Assembly: GCA_017420455.1 (NCBI GenBank)
Contig: JAFOJB010000530.1
Coordinates: 1-7,211 of the forward strand
Reading direction: 5' to 3'
Source of the DNA: Blautia sp.
GTDB taxonomy: Bacteria > Bacillota > Clostridia > Lachnospirales > Lachnospiraceae
DNA length: 7,211 nucleotides
The notes below the pieces were generated by a model. It was given only the letters and a program-made list of their open reading frames with translations. It made no database searches and was not told the origin of the DNA. The translations under genes were made by a program, and so were the position numbers. Shown one piece after another: positions 1 to 6,555 of this stretch (position 1 is the stretch's first letter; the number at the start of each line of letters is the position of its first letter).

Positions 1-37
1 ACAGGCAGGACAGTGGGACTCATGCGCGTTTTTCTAC

Positions 38-66
38 TTGTACAATTCTTCTTTTTTCTTTATAAT
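38..66 (+). promoter_or_regulatory. Candidate sigma-A promoter for the rfb genes
   Basis: A perfect -10 hexamer TATAAT lies at 61–66. It is preceded after exactly 17 bases by TTGTAC at 38–43, which keeps the TTG of the -35 consensus but only 3 of 6 positions overall. Transcription would start near 72, giving an untranslated leader of about 137 bases before rfbA. The spacer is T-rich. The -10 and spacing are seen directly; activity is inferred. A second possible -10 (TATGAT, 129–134) lies downstream without a recognisable -35. Confidence 0.6.
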
Positions 67-85
67 GGGTAAGGTAGTATTCTGC

Positions 86-177
86 GATTCTGATTCAGGA
101 ACTGTGAAGGAACTGTGAAGATACAGATTATGATTCCAGTGCAAAAAGGCATCATTCCGCTGAAGGGATCCTGATTC
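86..177 (+). repeat. Three spaced copies of GATNNTGATTC in the rfbA leader
   Basis: The 11-base motif GATNNTGATTC occurs at 86–96 (GATTCTGATTC), 126–136 (GATTATGATTC) and 167–177 (GATCCTGATTC), with start-to-start distances of 40 and 41 bases. The first and third copies continue into loosely similar sequence for about 12 more bases. The spacing is close to four DNA helical turns, which would put the copies on the same face of the helix. That could suit a regulator binding site array, or the copies could be remnants of an ancient duplication. The repeats are visible; the role is unknown. Confidence 0.5.
97..120 (+). promoter_or_regulatory. 11-bp tandem direct repeat resembling a PHO box
   Basis: The stretch is a perfect repeat of period 11 for just over two copies. 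CTGTGAAG appears at 102–109 and again at 113–120; on the other strand this reads TTCACA twice with an 11-base period. PhoB/PhoP-type response regulators are known to bind pairs of such hexamers or heptamers with this period (TT(A/C)ACA in Bacillus, CTGTNA in E. coli). The second copy ends 8 bases before TATGAT at 129–134, about where an activator replacing a -35 would sit. The alternative is a binding site or RNA element inside the leader of the upstream promoter. No regulator gene is visible in the window. Confidence 0.35.
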
Positions 178-208
178 TGAAACGCTGAAAAAGAAAGGGG
201 TCAGTCAT

Positions 209-1105
209 ATGAAGGGAATCATCCTTGCCGGAGGGTCCGGTACCAGATTATATCCATTAACCATGGTAACTTCCAAACAGCTGCTGCCTATATATGATAA
301 ACCTATGATCTATTATCCCATGTCGGTGCTGATGAATGCCGGGATCCGTGAGATCCTGATCATCTCCACGCCGCAGGATACGCCGCGTTTTAAAGAGCTT
401 CTGAAGGACGGTCATCAGTTCGGCGTGCATCTGGATTACGCTGTCCAGCCCAGCCCGGACGGCCTGGCGCAGGCCTTTCTGATCGGCGAAAGGTTCATCG
501 GGAACGATACGGTCGCCATGGTACTGGGAGACAATATTTTCTCCGGACATGGGCTCAGAAAGCGCCTGAAGGAAGCAGTGCAGAACGCGGAATCCGGAAA
601 AGGCGCCACCGTCTTCGGCTATTATGTGGACGACCCGGAGCGCTTCGGTATCGTAGAGTTTGACAGTACCGGGAAAGCAGTCTCCATTGAAGAGAAGCCT
701 GCTGTTCCCAAGAGCAATTATTGTGTGACAGGGCTGTATTTCTATGACAACAAGGTGGTAGAATACGCCAGAGGCCTGAAGCCCAGCGCCAGGGGCGAAC
801 TGGAGATCACGGACCTGAACCGCATCTATCTGGAGCAGGGGAACCTGAATGTGGAACTCCTTGGCCAGGGGTTTACGTGGCTGGATACGGGAACCCATGA
901 AAGCCTGGTGGAGGCCACCAATTTTGTAAAGACCATGGAGGACCATCAGCACAGGAAGATCGCCTGCCTGGAGGAGATTGCCTACCTGAACGGCTGGATC
1001 ACCAGGGAGGATGTGCTGAAGGTTTATGAAGTCCTGAAAAAGAATCAGTACGGCCAGTATCTGAAGGATGTGCTCGACGGAAAATATCTGGACGTGCTCC
1101 ACTGA
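209..1105 (+). CDS. rfbA: Glucose-1-phosphate thymidylyltransferase (RfbA/RmlA)
   Basis: This enzyme couples glucose-1-phosphate and dTTP to give dTDP-glucose and pyrophosphate, the first committed step of dTDP-L-rhamnose synthesis, in the cytoplasm. The 298-residue product has the usual family length (about 290–300). It opens with the nucleotide-binding signature [11 protein letters not shown] at residues 8–18, continuing through [12 protein letters not shown] at 22–33. Other family motifs are [10 protein letters not shown] at 80–89, the metal-binding VLGDNIF at 105–111 (Asp108), EEKP at 161–164, GELEITDLN at 196–204 and [10 protein letters not shown] from 224 (Asp226). The start is supported by AAGGGG at 195–200, 8 bases before the ATG. 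It is the first gene of the rfb cluster, and the 92-base gap to rfbB holds tandem repeats. The gene looks intact. Confidence 0.97.
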   Translation: MKGIILAGGSGTRLYPLTMVTSKQLLPIYDKPMIYYPMSVLMNAGIREILIISTPQDTPRFKELLKDGHQFGVHLDYAVQPSPDGLAQAFLIGERFIGNDTVAMVLGDNIFSGHGLRKRLKEAVQNAESGKGATVFGYYVDDPERFGIVEFDSTGKAVSIEEKPAVPKSNYCVTGLYFYDNKVVEYARGLKPSARGELEITDLNRIYLEQGNLNVELLGQGFTWLDTGTHESLVEATNFVKTMEDHQHRKIACLEEIAYLNGWITREDVLKVYEVLKKNQYGQYLKDVLDGKYLDVLH

Positions 1106-1139
1106 GGCCATGAATCTATGTATCGTTTTTTTCTATGGT

Positions 1140-1178
1140 TTCGCATCTGATATTCGTATCTGATGTTCGCATCTGATA
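1140..1178 (+). repeat. Three tandem copies of a 13-mer before rfbB
   Basis: Three back-to-back copies of TTCGYATCTGATR occupy 1140–1152, 1153–1165 and 1166–1178. The middle copy differs from the outer two, which are identical, at two positions. The array begins 34 bases after the rfbA stop and ends just upstream of the rfbB ribosome binding site (AAAGGA, 1183–1188). No hairpin is formed within a unit. It may be a protein-binding array, or a slippage-prone repeat whose copy number could vary between strains. Neither is shown by the sequence alone. Confidence 0.85.
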
Positions 1179-1197
1179 CAGGAAAGGAAATTTTTAT

Positions 1198-2217
1198 ATG
1201 ACCATTATCGTGACCGGCGGTGCCGGATTTATCGGAAGTAACTTTATTTTTCATATGCTGGGAAAATATCCCGGATATCGTATCATCTGTCTGGACTGTC
1301 TGACATATGCCGGCAATCTCTCTACGCTGGCTCCCATCATGGAGAATCCGAATTTCCGGTTTGTGAAGGAAAGCATCACAGACCGGGAAGCAGTCTACCG
1401 TCTCTTCGAGGAAGAGCATCCGGACATGGTGGTGAATTTCGCCGCCGAAAGCCATGTTGACCGTTCTATTGAAAATCCGGAGATCTTTCTGGATACCAAT
1501 ATCAAGGGAACGGCAGTTTTGATGGATGCCTGCAGGAAATACGGAATTCAGCGGTATCATCAGGTTTCCACCGATGAGGTTTACGGAGATCTTCCCCTGG
1601 ACAGACCGGATCTTTTCTTTACAGAAGAAACGCCCATCCATACCAGCAGCCCCTACAGCTCTTCCAAGGCCGGCGCGGATCTGCTGGTTCTGGCGTATCA
1701 CCGCACCTATGGGCTTCCGGTATCCATCAGCCGCTGCTCCAACAATTACGGACCCTATCATTTTCCGGAGAAGCTGATCCCGCTGATGATCGCCAACGCT
1801 CTGAACGACAAGCCTCTTCCCGTCTACGGAAAAGGAGAAAACGTGCGTGACTGGCTCTATGTAGAGGACCACTGCAAGGCCATCGACCTGATCATCCATA
1901 AAGGACGTGTGGGCGAGGTCTATAACATCGGCGGTCACAACGAAATGAAAAACATCGATATCGTGAAGATCATCTGCCGGGAGCTTGGAAAACCGGAGAG
2001 CCTCATCACCTATGTCACCGACCGGAAGGGGCATGATATGCGTTACGCCATCGATCCCACCAAGATTCACAATGAACTTGGCTGGCTTCCCGAGACGAAA
2101 TTCCAGGACGGCATCAAAAAGACCATCAGGTGGTATCTGGAAAACAAGGAGTGGTGGGAAACCATTATCTCCGGCGAATACCAGAACTATTATGAGAAAA
2201 TGTACGGAAACCGATAA
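1198..2217 (+). CDS. rfbB: dTDP-glucose 4,6-dehydratase (RfbB/RmlB)
   Basis: This is an NAD-dependent extended short-chain dehydrogenase that converts dTDP-glucose to dTDP-4-dehydro-6-deoxyglucose, using the product of rfbA. The 339-residue length is normal. The Rossmann motif TGGAGFIGS lies at residues 6–14. AAESHVDRS is at 82–90. The catalytic STDEVYGD lies at 124–131, with the Thr-Asp-Glu triad (125–127) that marks 4,6-dehydratases. The Tyr153-xxx-Lys157 pair lies in SSPYSSSKAGAD, and RDWLYVEDH is at 217–225. The ATG is preceded by AAAGGA at 1183–1188, 9 bases upstream. No convincing terminator follows rfbA, so co-transcription is likely even though the gap carries a repeat array. rfbD follows after 55 bases. 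Confidence 0.97.
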   Translation: MTIIVTGGAGFIGSNFIFHMLGKYPGYRIICLDCLTYAGNLSTLAPIMENPNFRFVKESITDREAVYRLFEEEHPDMVVNFAAESHVDRSIENPEIFLDTNIKGTAVLMDACRKYGIQRYHQVSTDEVYGDLPLDRPDLFFTEETPIHTSSPYSSSKAGADLLVLAYHRTYGLPVSISRCSNNYGPYHFPEKLIPLMIANALNDKPLPVYGKGENVRDWLYVEDHCKAIDLIIHKGRVGEVYNIGGHNEMKNIDIVKIICRELGKPESLITYVTDRKGHDMRYAIDPTKIHNELGWLPETKFQDGIKKTIRWYLENKEWWETIISGEYQNYYEKMYGNR

Positions 2218-2258
2218 CCCGGTATTATAGTACCTTTTGCACCGGAATCACAGATTAC

Positions 2259-2264
2259 AGGGAG
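2259..2264 (+). promoter_or_regulatory. Ribosome binding site fixing the rfbD start
   Basis: AGGGAG lies 8 bases before the ATG at 2273. The reading frame is open further upstream to a TTG at 2237, but that codon has no good binding site. It would also add 12 residues ahead of the Rossmann-fold strand, where the family begins MKILVTG. The ATG at 2273 is therefore the better start. Confidence 0.8.
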
Positions 2265-2272
2265 TGTCTGTC

Positions 2273-3232
2273 ATGAAGATTTTAGTAACCGGAGTAGCCG
2301 GGCAGCTTGGACATGATGTGATAAATGAGCTGGACGCACGTGGGCATGTTGGGATCGGGTCGGACCTGGCCGCTTCCTATGCCGGAATCCAGGACGGAAC
2401 GGCTGCTGCATGTCTTCCCTATGTCTCTCTGGATATTACAGAGGAAGAGGCCGTTCTGCAGGCTGTACGGGATATCCGTCCGGACGCGGTGATCCACTGC
2501 GCGGCCTGGACTGCCGTGGACCTGGCCGAGGATGAAGATAAAAAAGAAAAGGTTTATGCCGTGAATGTAAAGGGCACCGAGAATATCGCCAGGGCCTGTA
2601 AGGAAACCGGCTGCAGAATGATGTACATCAGTACGGACTATGTGTTCGACGGGCAGGGAGAGTCCCCCTGGCTGCCGGACTGCAGGGATTACGCTCCCCT
2701 GAATGTTTACGGGGAATCCAAGCTGAAGGGTGAACTGGCGGTCTCGGGTCTTCTGTCCGATTTCTTTATTGTCCGCATTGCCTGGGTCTTTGGAAAAAAC
2801 GGAAGCAACTTTATCAAAACGATGCTCCGGGTCGGTCAGAATCATGATCGTCTTACAGTGGTGAACGATCAGATCGGTACCCCCACCTATACCCTGGATC
2901 TTTCCCGCCTCCTGGTGGATATGATCCAGACCGATAAATTCGGCTATTATCACGCCACCAATGAGGGCGGCTTTATCAGCTGGTATGATTTTGCGGTGGA
3001 AATCTTCCGGCAGGCAGCTGCCATGGGGCATCCGGAATACGCTCCGGAGCATCTGCGGGTGGTTCCGGTCACTACCGCGGAATACGGGATCTCCAAAGCC
3101 AGGCGCCCCTTCAACAGCCGGCTGGACAAGGGAAAACTGAAAGAGAACGGTTTCATTCCCCTTCCCTCCTGGCAGGATGCCGTAGAGAGATATCTGAAGG
3201 AAATCCAGAACAGCGACGGTTCCTTCGGCTGA
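2273..3232 (+). CDS. rfbD: dTDP-4-dehydrorhamnose reductase (RfbD/RmlD)
   Basis: This enzyme reduces dTDP-4-dehydro-L-rhamnose to dTDP-L-rhamnose with NAD(P)H, the last step of the pathway. From the ATG at 2273 it is 319 residues, slightly longer than the usual 280–300. The cofactor-binding motif GVAGQLG is at residues 7–13. HCAAWTAVDLAEDE begins at 75, a family hallmark. STDYVFDG is at 120–127, and the catalytic Tyr146-GES-Lys150 follows PLNV. FINDINGS from the C-terminal half: QIGTPTYTLDLSRLL, the family's substrate-side motif, is also present. The substrate depends on the 3,5-epimerase RfbC, which is not in this window. The transcript probably ends at the hairpin at 3383–3440. Confidence 0.95.
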   Translation: MKILVTGVAGQLGHDVINELDARGHVGIGSDLAASYAGIQDGTAAACLPYVSLDITEEEAVLQAVRDIRPDAVIHCAAWTAVDLAEDEDKKEKVYAVNVKGTENIARACKETGCRMMYISTDYVFDGQGESPWLPDCRDYAPLNVYGESKLKGELAVSGLLSDFFIVRIAWVFGKNGSNFIKTMLRVGQNHDRLTVVNDQIGTPTYTLDLSRLLVDMIQTDKFGYYHATNEGGFISWYDFAVEIFRQAAAMGHPEYAPEHLRVVPVTTAEYGISKARRPFNSRLDKGKLKENGFIPLPSWQDAVERYLKEIQNSDGSFG

Positions 3233-3382
3233 GTCAGATAAAATACTCCGCAGCAGGCTCCGGGATATGAAGCCTGTATGCGTGGCAGAGCTGCAGGGTA
3301 TCTGACCCGCGCGGCATCTGAGTTCGAGATGGTGGTTTAACTGCAAATGTCACCGGACAGACCACTGGCTCACTGCGCACAG
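3233..3382. other. Non-coding stretch after rfbD with small inverted repeats
   Basis: No gene is seen here. GTCAGATA at 3233–3240, overlapping the last base region of rfbD, is the exact inverse complement of TATCTGAC at 3299–3306. Between them, CAGGCT (3254–3259) can pair with AGCCTG (3271–3276), so the rfbD 3' tail could fold into a nested stem. Two motifs, GTATCTGA (3298–3305) and GCATCTGAGTTCG (3314–3326), resemble the 13-mer found before rfbB. None of this reaches the strength of a recognised RNA family. Confidence 0.3.
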
Positions 3383-3440
3383 AAAAAAAGAGGACAGCTT
3401 CCCGGTCGGGACTATGGACCGGAGAGCTGTCCTCTCTTTT
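3383..3440. terminator. Bidirectional rho-independent terminator
   Basis: The arms at 3389–3407 and 3417–3435 pair at 17 of 19 positions around a 9-base loop. The first 11 pairs and the last 6 are perfect, separated by a two-position imperfection. An A-run at 3383–3389 gives a seven-U tail on the minus-strand transcript. CTTTTAATTCTT follows on the plus side, a weaker U tail. The element therefore ends both the rfb transcript and the opposing PFL-family operon. It abuts the PFL stop codon, whose TAA occupies 3439–3441. Termination in the minus direction should be the stronger. Confidence 0.9.
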
Positions 3441-4803
3441 AATTCTTGAAGCTGTGGACAGGCGCGGGGATACGGCCGCCGCGTTCCACAAAGGCGTCGC
3501 AGGAGAAGGGGTTCACGCTGATGATGGGGGCATGGCCCAGAAGACCGCCGAACTCCACTGTATCTCCTACCGTTTTTCCGATGACCGGTATAAGGCGGAC
3601 GGCGGTGGTTTTCTGGTTCACCATGCCGATGGCTGCCTCGTCCGCAATGATTCCGGAGATGGTGGAGGCTTTGGTGTCCCCGGGAATGGCAATCATATCC
3701 AGGCCCACGGAGCAGACACAGGTCATGGCCTCCAGTTTTTCCAGCGTAAGGGCTCCGGCCGTTACGGCGTCGATCATTCCCTGATCCTCGCTGACCGGGA
3801 TAAAAGCGCCGCTGAGGCCGCCCACTGCCGTTGACGCCATGACGCCGCCCTTTTTCACCTGATCGTTCAGAAGGGCCAGAGCCGCGGTGGTGCCGGGCGC
3901 TCCGGTTCTTTCCAGACCGATCTCCTGAAGGATTTCCGCCACGCTGTCTCCCACCGCCGGTGTCGGAGCAAGAGAAAGATCAACGATCCCGAAGGGAACC
4001 TCCAGCCGTTTTGAAGCCTCCTGCGCTACCAGCTGTCCTACCCTGGTCACCTTGAAGGCGGTTCTCTTGATCATTTCACAAAGCGTCTCAAAATCCGCGC
4101 CGCGGACACTTTCCAGTGCTTTCTTCACAACCCCGGGACCGCTGACGCCTACATTGATCACACAGTCTCCCTCTGTCACACCGTGGAAGGCGCCTGCCAT
4201 AAAGGGATTATCGTCCGGCGCGTTGCAGAAAACCACCAGTTTCGCGCACCCCAGGGAATCCTGCTCCCTGGTAGCCTTCGCTGTTTCCAGGATCACCTCG
4301 CCCATGAGCTTGATCGCGTCCATATCGATGCCTGTGCGGGTGGAGCCCACATTCACGGAGCTGCATACCCGCTCGGTGGAAGCAAGAGCCTGAGGGATCG
4401 AACGGATGAGCATCTCGTCGGCCGGGGTCATTCCCTTGCTCACAAGGGCGGAGTAGCCGCCGATAAAGTTCACGCCTACCTGCCTGGCCGCATCGTCCAG
4501 CACCTTCGCCAGAGAGGCAAAGTCCGCAATGCTTCGGCAGGCTGCGCCGCCGATCAGGGCGGCGGGCGTCACAGAGATCCTCTTGTTTACTATGGGAATG
4601 CCATATTCCATGGAGATTTTCTCTCCGGTTTCCACCAGGTTTTCTGCCTTTCTGGTAATCTTTTCGTAAATCTTCCGCTTCAGTTCAGGAAGAGAGCTGT
4701 CAATACAGTCCAGTAAACTGATTCCCATCGTGATCGTGCGGACATCCAGATTCTCCTGCTCGATCATCTTGTTAGTCTCGTTGACTTCAAATATATTGAT
4801 CAC
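3439..4803 (-). CDS. PFL family (UPF0210/DUF711) protein
   Basis: This 454-residue protein belongs to the UPF0210/DUF711 group, called PFL family because its fold resembles pyruvate formate-lyase. The biochemical role is not established. Recognisable family stretches are [16 protein letters not shown] (20–35), [18 protein letters not shown] (113–130), [17 protein letters not shown] (147–163), [16 protein letters not shown] (194–209), [15 protein letters not shown] (216–230), [18 protein letters not shown] (275–292) and [13 protein letters not shown] (328–340). No signal peptide or membrane segment is apparent. The start is a GTG; the N-terminal sequence matches the family from this codon, and GAGGTGGGG at 4808–4816 provides the ribosome binding site. 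It lies 14 bases after the ACT-domain gene, a pairing known elsewhere (for example SP_0238–SP_0239 of pneumococcus). It is probably the last gene of the operon. Confidence 0.93.
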   Translation of the reverse strand: MINIFEVNETNKMIEQENLDVRTITMGISLLDCIDSSLPELKRKIYEKITRKAENLVETGEKISMEYGIPIVNKRISVTPAALIGGAACRSIADFASLAKVLDDAARQVGVNFIGGYSALVSKGMTPADEMLIRSIPQALASTERVCSSVNVGSTRTGIDMDAIKLMGEVILETAKATREQDSLGCAKLVVFCNAPDDNPFMAGAFHGVTEGDCVINVGVSGPGVVKKALESVRGADFETLCEMIKRTAFKVTRVGQLVAQEASKRLEVPFGIVDLSLAPTPAVGDSVAEILQEIGLERTGAPGTTAALALLNDQVKKGGVMASTAVGGLSGAFIPVSEDQGMIDAVTAGALTLEKLEAMTCVCSVGLDMIAIPGDTKASTISGIIADEAAIGMVNQKTTAVRLIPVIGKTVGDTVEFGGLLGHAPIISVNPFSCDAFVERGGRIPAPVHSFKN

Positions 4804-4817
4804 TTTTCCCCACCTCG

Positions 4818-5090
4818 TCAGATCCTGTGCATCCGGTTAAAGATATCTTCATGCTGGCAGTGGATCACCACGCCGATCTGGTCCCCGATGTCCTGAAGCT
4901 CCCTGGCAAGTGTCCCGTGATCCTTTTCTGATTTGCTGGTATCCGCCACCATCATCATGTTGAAATATCCCTGCACGATGGTCTGGGAGATGTCCAGGAT
5001 GTTGATGTTATTCTCAGCAAGATAGGTGCATACCCTGGCGATGATGCCGACGGTATCGTTTCCTACCACAGTGATGATCGTTTTCTTCAT
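4818..5090 (-). CDS. ACT domain-containing protein (UPF0237 family)
   Basis: This 90-residue protein is essentially one ACT domain, a small ligand-binding regulatory fold that usually senses amino acids. [20 protein letters not shown] at 1–20 forms the first strand and the glycine-containing turn into helix 1. [20 protein letters not shown] (28–47) forms the next two strands, and [18 protein letters not shown] ends the protein. The length and sequence match the stand-alone UPF0237 family rather than the double-ACT GcvR type. GAGGAG at 5097–5102, 6 bases from the ATG, is a strong ribosome binding site and fills most of the 12-base gap after the hydrolase gene. Its consistent partner is the PFL-family gene downstream, so it may control or form a complex with that protein. 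The ligand is unknown. Confidence 0.93.
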   Translation of the reverse strand: MKKTIITVVGNDTVGIIARVCTYLAENNINILDISQTIVQGYFNMMMVADTSKSEKDHGTLARELQDIGDQIGVVIHCQHEDIFNRMHRI

Positions 5091-5102
5091 ATCTGTCTCC
5101 TC

Positions 5103-5900
5103 TTACAATACAACTACTTCCGACATCCGGTCTCTTCCGGCTACTGCGATCCTGAAATCTCCCGCCTTGTAGGGATTATCCCCCATGGTAACCTCCGAAC
5201 AGACCGTCTGGTACGCCAGCGCCTCATAATTGTTTTCCTTGCTCAGATGCCCCAGAAAGATGGCTTTCATCTGGTCATGCAGAATCCGGCAAAGAAGCTT
5301 CCCGGCATTTTCGTTGGAAAGATGTCCCCGGTCTCCAAGGATCCGCATTTTCAGCAGGTAGGGGTATGGTCCCACCTCCAGCATGTTCACATCGTGGTTT
5401 GCCTCCAGAAGCACGGCGTCCAGGCCGGTAAGCCGGTCGATGATATATTCGTTATATTTTCCCAGATCCGTAGCGATTCCTACGGATTTCTCCTGGCATT
5501 CCACCCGGAATCCCACTGGCTGGGCCGCGTCATGGGGAATCGTAAAGGGGAGCACCGTAAAGTCCTTGATGGTGAACCGTTCGTCTTCCCTGATCTCGTG
5601 AAAAATACCCTCCGGCAGCCTGCCCAGGGATTTCTGCTGCTTCAGAATATAAGCGGTCCCGGGCGTTGTATAAATGGGGATCCCGTATTTTCTTGCCAGG
5701 ACTCCGAGGCCCTGAATGTGGTCTGCGTGCTCATGGGTCACAAGAATGGCGTCCACGTCCTTCCCGGATAGAGAGAGTTCGCCCAGGCCTGCCTCGATTC
5801 TTTTCCCGCTGATGCCCGCATCCACAAGGATGTGTGTGTTTTCTGTTCCTACGTAGATACAGTTTCCGCTGCTTCCGCTGGCGATACTGCAAAATCTCAT
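5103..5900 (-). CDS. MBL-fold metallo-hydrolase, YycJ/WalJ-like
   Basis: This is a 265-residue cytoplasmic hydrolase of the metallo-beta-lactamase fold. It begins with MRFCSIASGSSGNCIYVG, the typical start of the YycJ/WalJ group. The metal-binding motif THEHADH is at residues 55–61. Further likely ligands are His123-Asp124 (IPHDA), Asp145 (ATDLG), His169 (EANHD), His193 (RGHLSNENA) and His218 (GHLSKENN). YycJ-type proteins are reported to act as exonucleases or in DNA repair, and are often encoded beside walRK. Here there is no walRK in view and the neighbours are polA and coaE, so a DNA-metabolism role is plausible but inferred. The frame is open upstream to 5987, overlapping coaE, but the family start and GGAAGG at 5905–5910 favour the ATG at 5900. 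A start at 5924 is a weaker alternative. Confidence 0.9.
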   Translation of the reverse strand: MRFCSIASGSSGNCIYVGTENTHILVDAGISGKRIEAGLGELSLSGKDVDAILVTHEHADHIQGLGVLARKYGIPIYTTPGTAYILKQQKSLGRLPEGIFHEIREDERFTIKDFTVLPFTIPHDAAQPVGFRVECQEKSVGIATDLGKYNEYIIDRLTGLDAVLLEANHDVNMLEVGPYPYLLKMRILGDRGHLSNENAGKLLCRILHDQMKAIFLGHLSKENNYEALAYQTVCSEVTMGDNPYKAGDFRIAVAGRDRMSEVVVL

Positions 5901-5904
5901 GTTA

Positions 5905-5910
5905 CCTTCC
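5905..5910 (-). promoter_or_regulatory. Ribosome binding site supporting the hydrolase start
   Basis: GGAAGG on the minus strand lies 4 bases before the ATG at 5900, and a second purine block, GGAG, lies at 5913–5916. The spacing to GGAAGG is short and to GGAG slightly long, so either or both may serve. Upstream start candidates at 5924 and 5987 lack a comparable site. Confidence 0.55.
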
Positions 5911-5958
5911 GTCTCCTTATCCATGATTCCGGTGCATAAAGACAACATTCCACCGGAG

Positions 5959-6555
5959 TCATTTATGTTTCCGGCCGATGGCGGCATCCACCTGACGCTT
6001 CATTTGCTCCAGATCCGAGCTGTTGTCGATTACAAGATCCGAAGCCCTTCTGTAGGTTTCCTCTGACACCTGGGAGGAGATGATCTCTTCACATTTTTCC
6101 CGGGTATATCCCCGGTTCTCCATAAGCCGCCGGATCCTGGTCTCTCTGTCAGCCGTCACCACCCAGATCTCATCCAGAAATCTTTCGTAATGATCCTCCA
6201 GAAGAAGCGCGGCCTCGACGACGCAGATCTCTCTCCCCTGCTCCTCCTGCTCCCTCAGCCTTTCCTGGATAAAGGAGCGCACAGCAGGATGTATGATCCG
6301 GTTCAAAGCCTCTCTTTTTTCGGCCACTCTGAATACTACATCAGAAACCTGCCTGCGGTCAATGGTTTTATCACTTTTTACCACCTTTTGTCCGAAAAGG
6401 GCGACCACTGCTTCATAGCATGCGCCGCCCGGAGCCATAACCTGATGTCCCACCTGGTCTGCCTGGATCACATAAGCGCCCCAGCGTTCCTCCAGATAGG
6501 AAAGCACCGTGCTTTTTCCTGCTCCGATTCCTCCGGTAAGCCCGATCTTTCTCAT
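5959..6555 (-). CDS. coaE: Dephospho-CoA kinase
   Basis: This enzyme phosphorylates the 3'-hydroxyl of the ribose of dephospho-CoA with ATP, the last step of coenzyme A synthesis. The 198-residue product has the usual length. The P-loop GGIGAGKS is at residues 8–15, directly after the first strand. Asp33 in IQADQVGHQV is the expected conserved acidic residue of the active site. HPAV at 89–92, CVVEAALLLE around 110–120, and the arginine-rich lid region RRLMENRGYTREKCEE are also family features. The ATG directly abuts the polA stop (TAAATG), with GAGG at 6564–6567 inside the end of polA, so translation is probably coupled. A 58-base gap separates it from the hydrolase gene. Codon choice matches the rest of the window and differs sharply from polA. 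Confidence 0.96.
   Translation of the reverse strand: MRKIGLTGGIGAGKSTVLSYLEERWGAYVIQADQVGHQVMAPGGACYEAVVALFGQKVVKSDKTIDRRQVSDVVFRVAEKREALNRIIHPAVRSFIQERLREQEEQGREICVVEAALLLEDHYERFLDEIWVVTADRETRIRRLMENRGYTREKCEEIISSQVSEETYRRASDLVIDNSSDLEQMKRQVDAAIGRKHK

Noticed and set aside
257..1111. Long minus-strand open frame (284 codons) opposite rfbA
   Set aside because: It is the shadow of a confidently identified gene, shows no recognisable family motif, and has no need of its own promoter or binding site.
1126..1132. Run of seven T after rfbA as a possible terminator
   Set aside because: No stable GC-rich stem precedes the run, so rho-independent termination is unlikely.
1045..2070. Long minus-strand open frame (341 codons) across the rfbA end and rfbB
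   Set aside because: It is antisense to rfbB through most of its length and crosses the tandem repeats. The translated sequence has no recognisable domain; the openness follows from codon bias of the real gene.
2221..2234. Imperfect palindrome GGTATTATAGTACC between rfbB and rfbD
   Set aside because: The stem is only four or five pairs without a T-run, and no matching -35 is present, so neither a terminator nor a promoter is supported.
2237..2272. TTG start giving rfbD 12 extra residues
   Set aside because: The ATG at 2273 has AGGGAG at the right distance and gives the standard MKILVTG start of the Rossmann fold.
2282..3346. Long minus-strand open frame (354 codons) opposite rfbD
   Set aside because: It covers almost all of rfbD in antisense and has no family resemblance; rfbD itself has full motifs and a good binding site.
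5901..5987. Extended N-terminus of the YycJ-like hydrolase starting at 5987
   Set aside because: The extra 29 residues do not fit the family start, overlap the end of coaE by 29 bases, and lack a good ribosome binding site.
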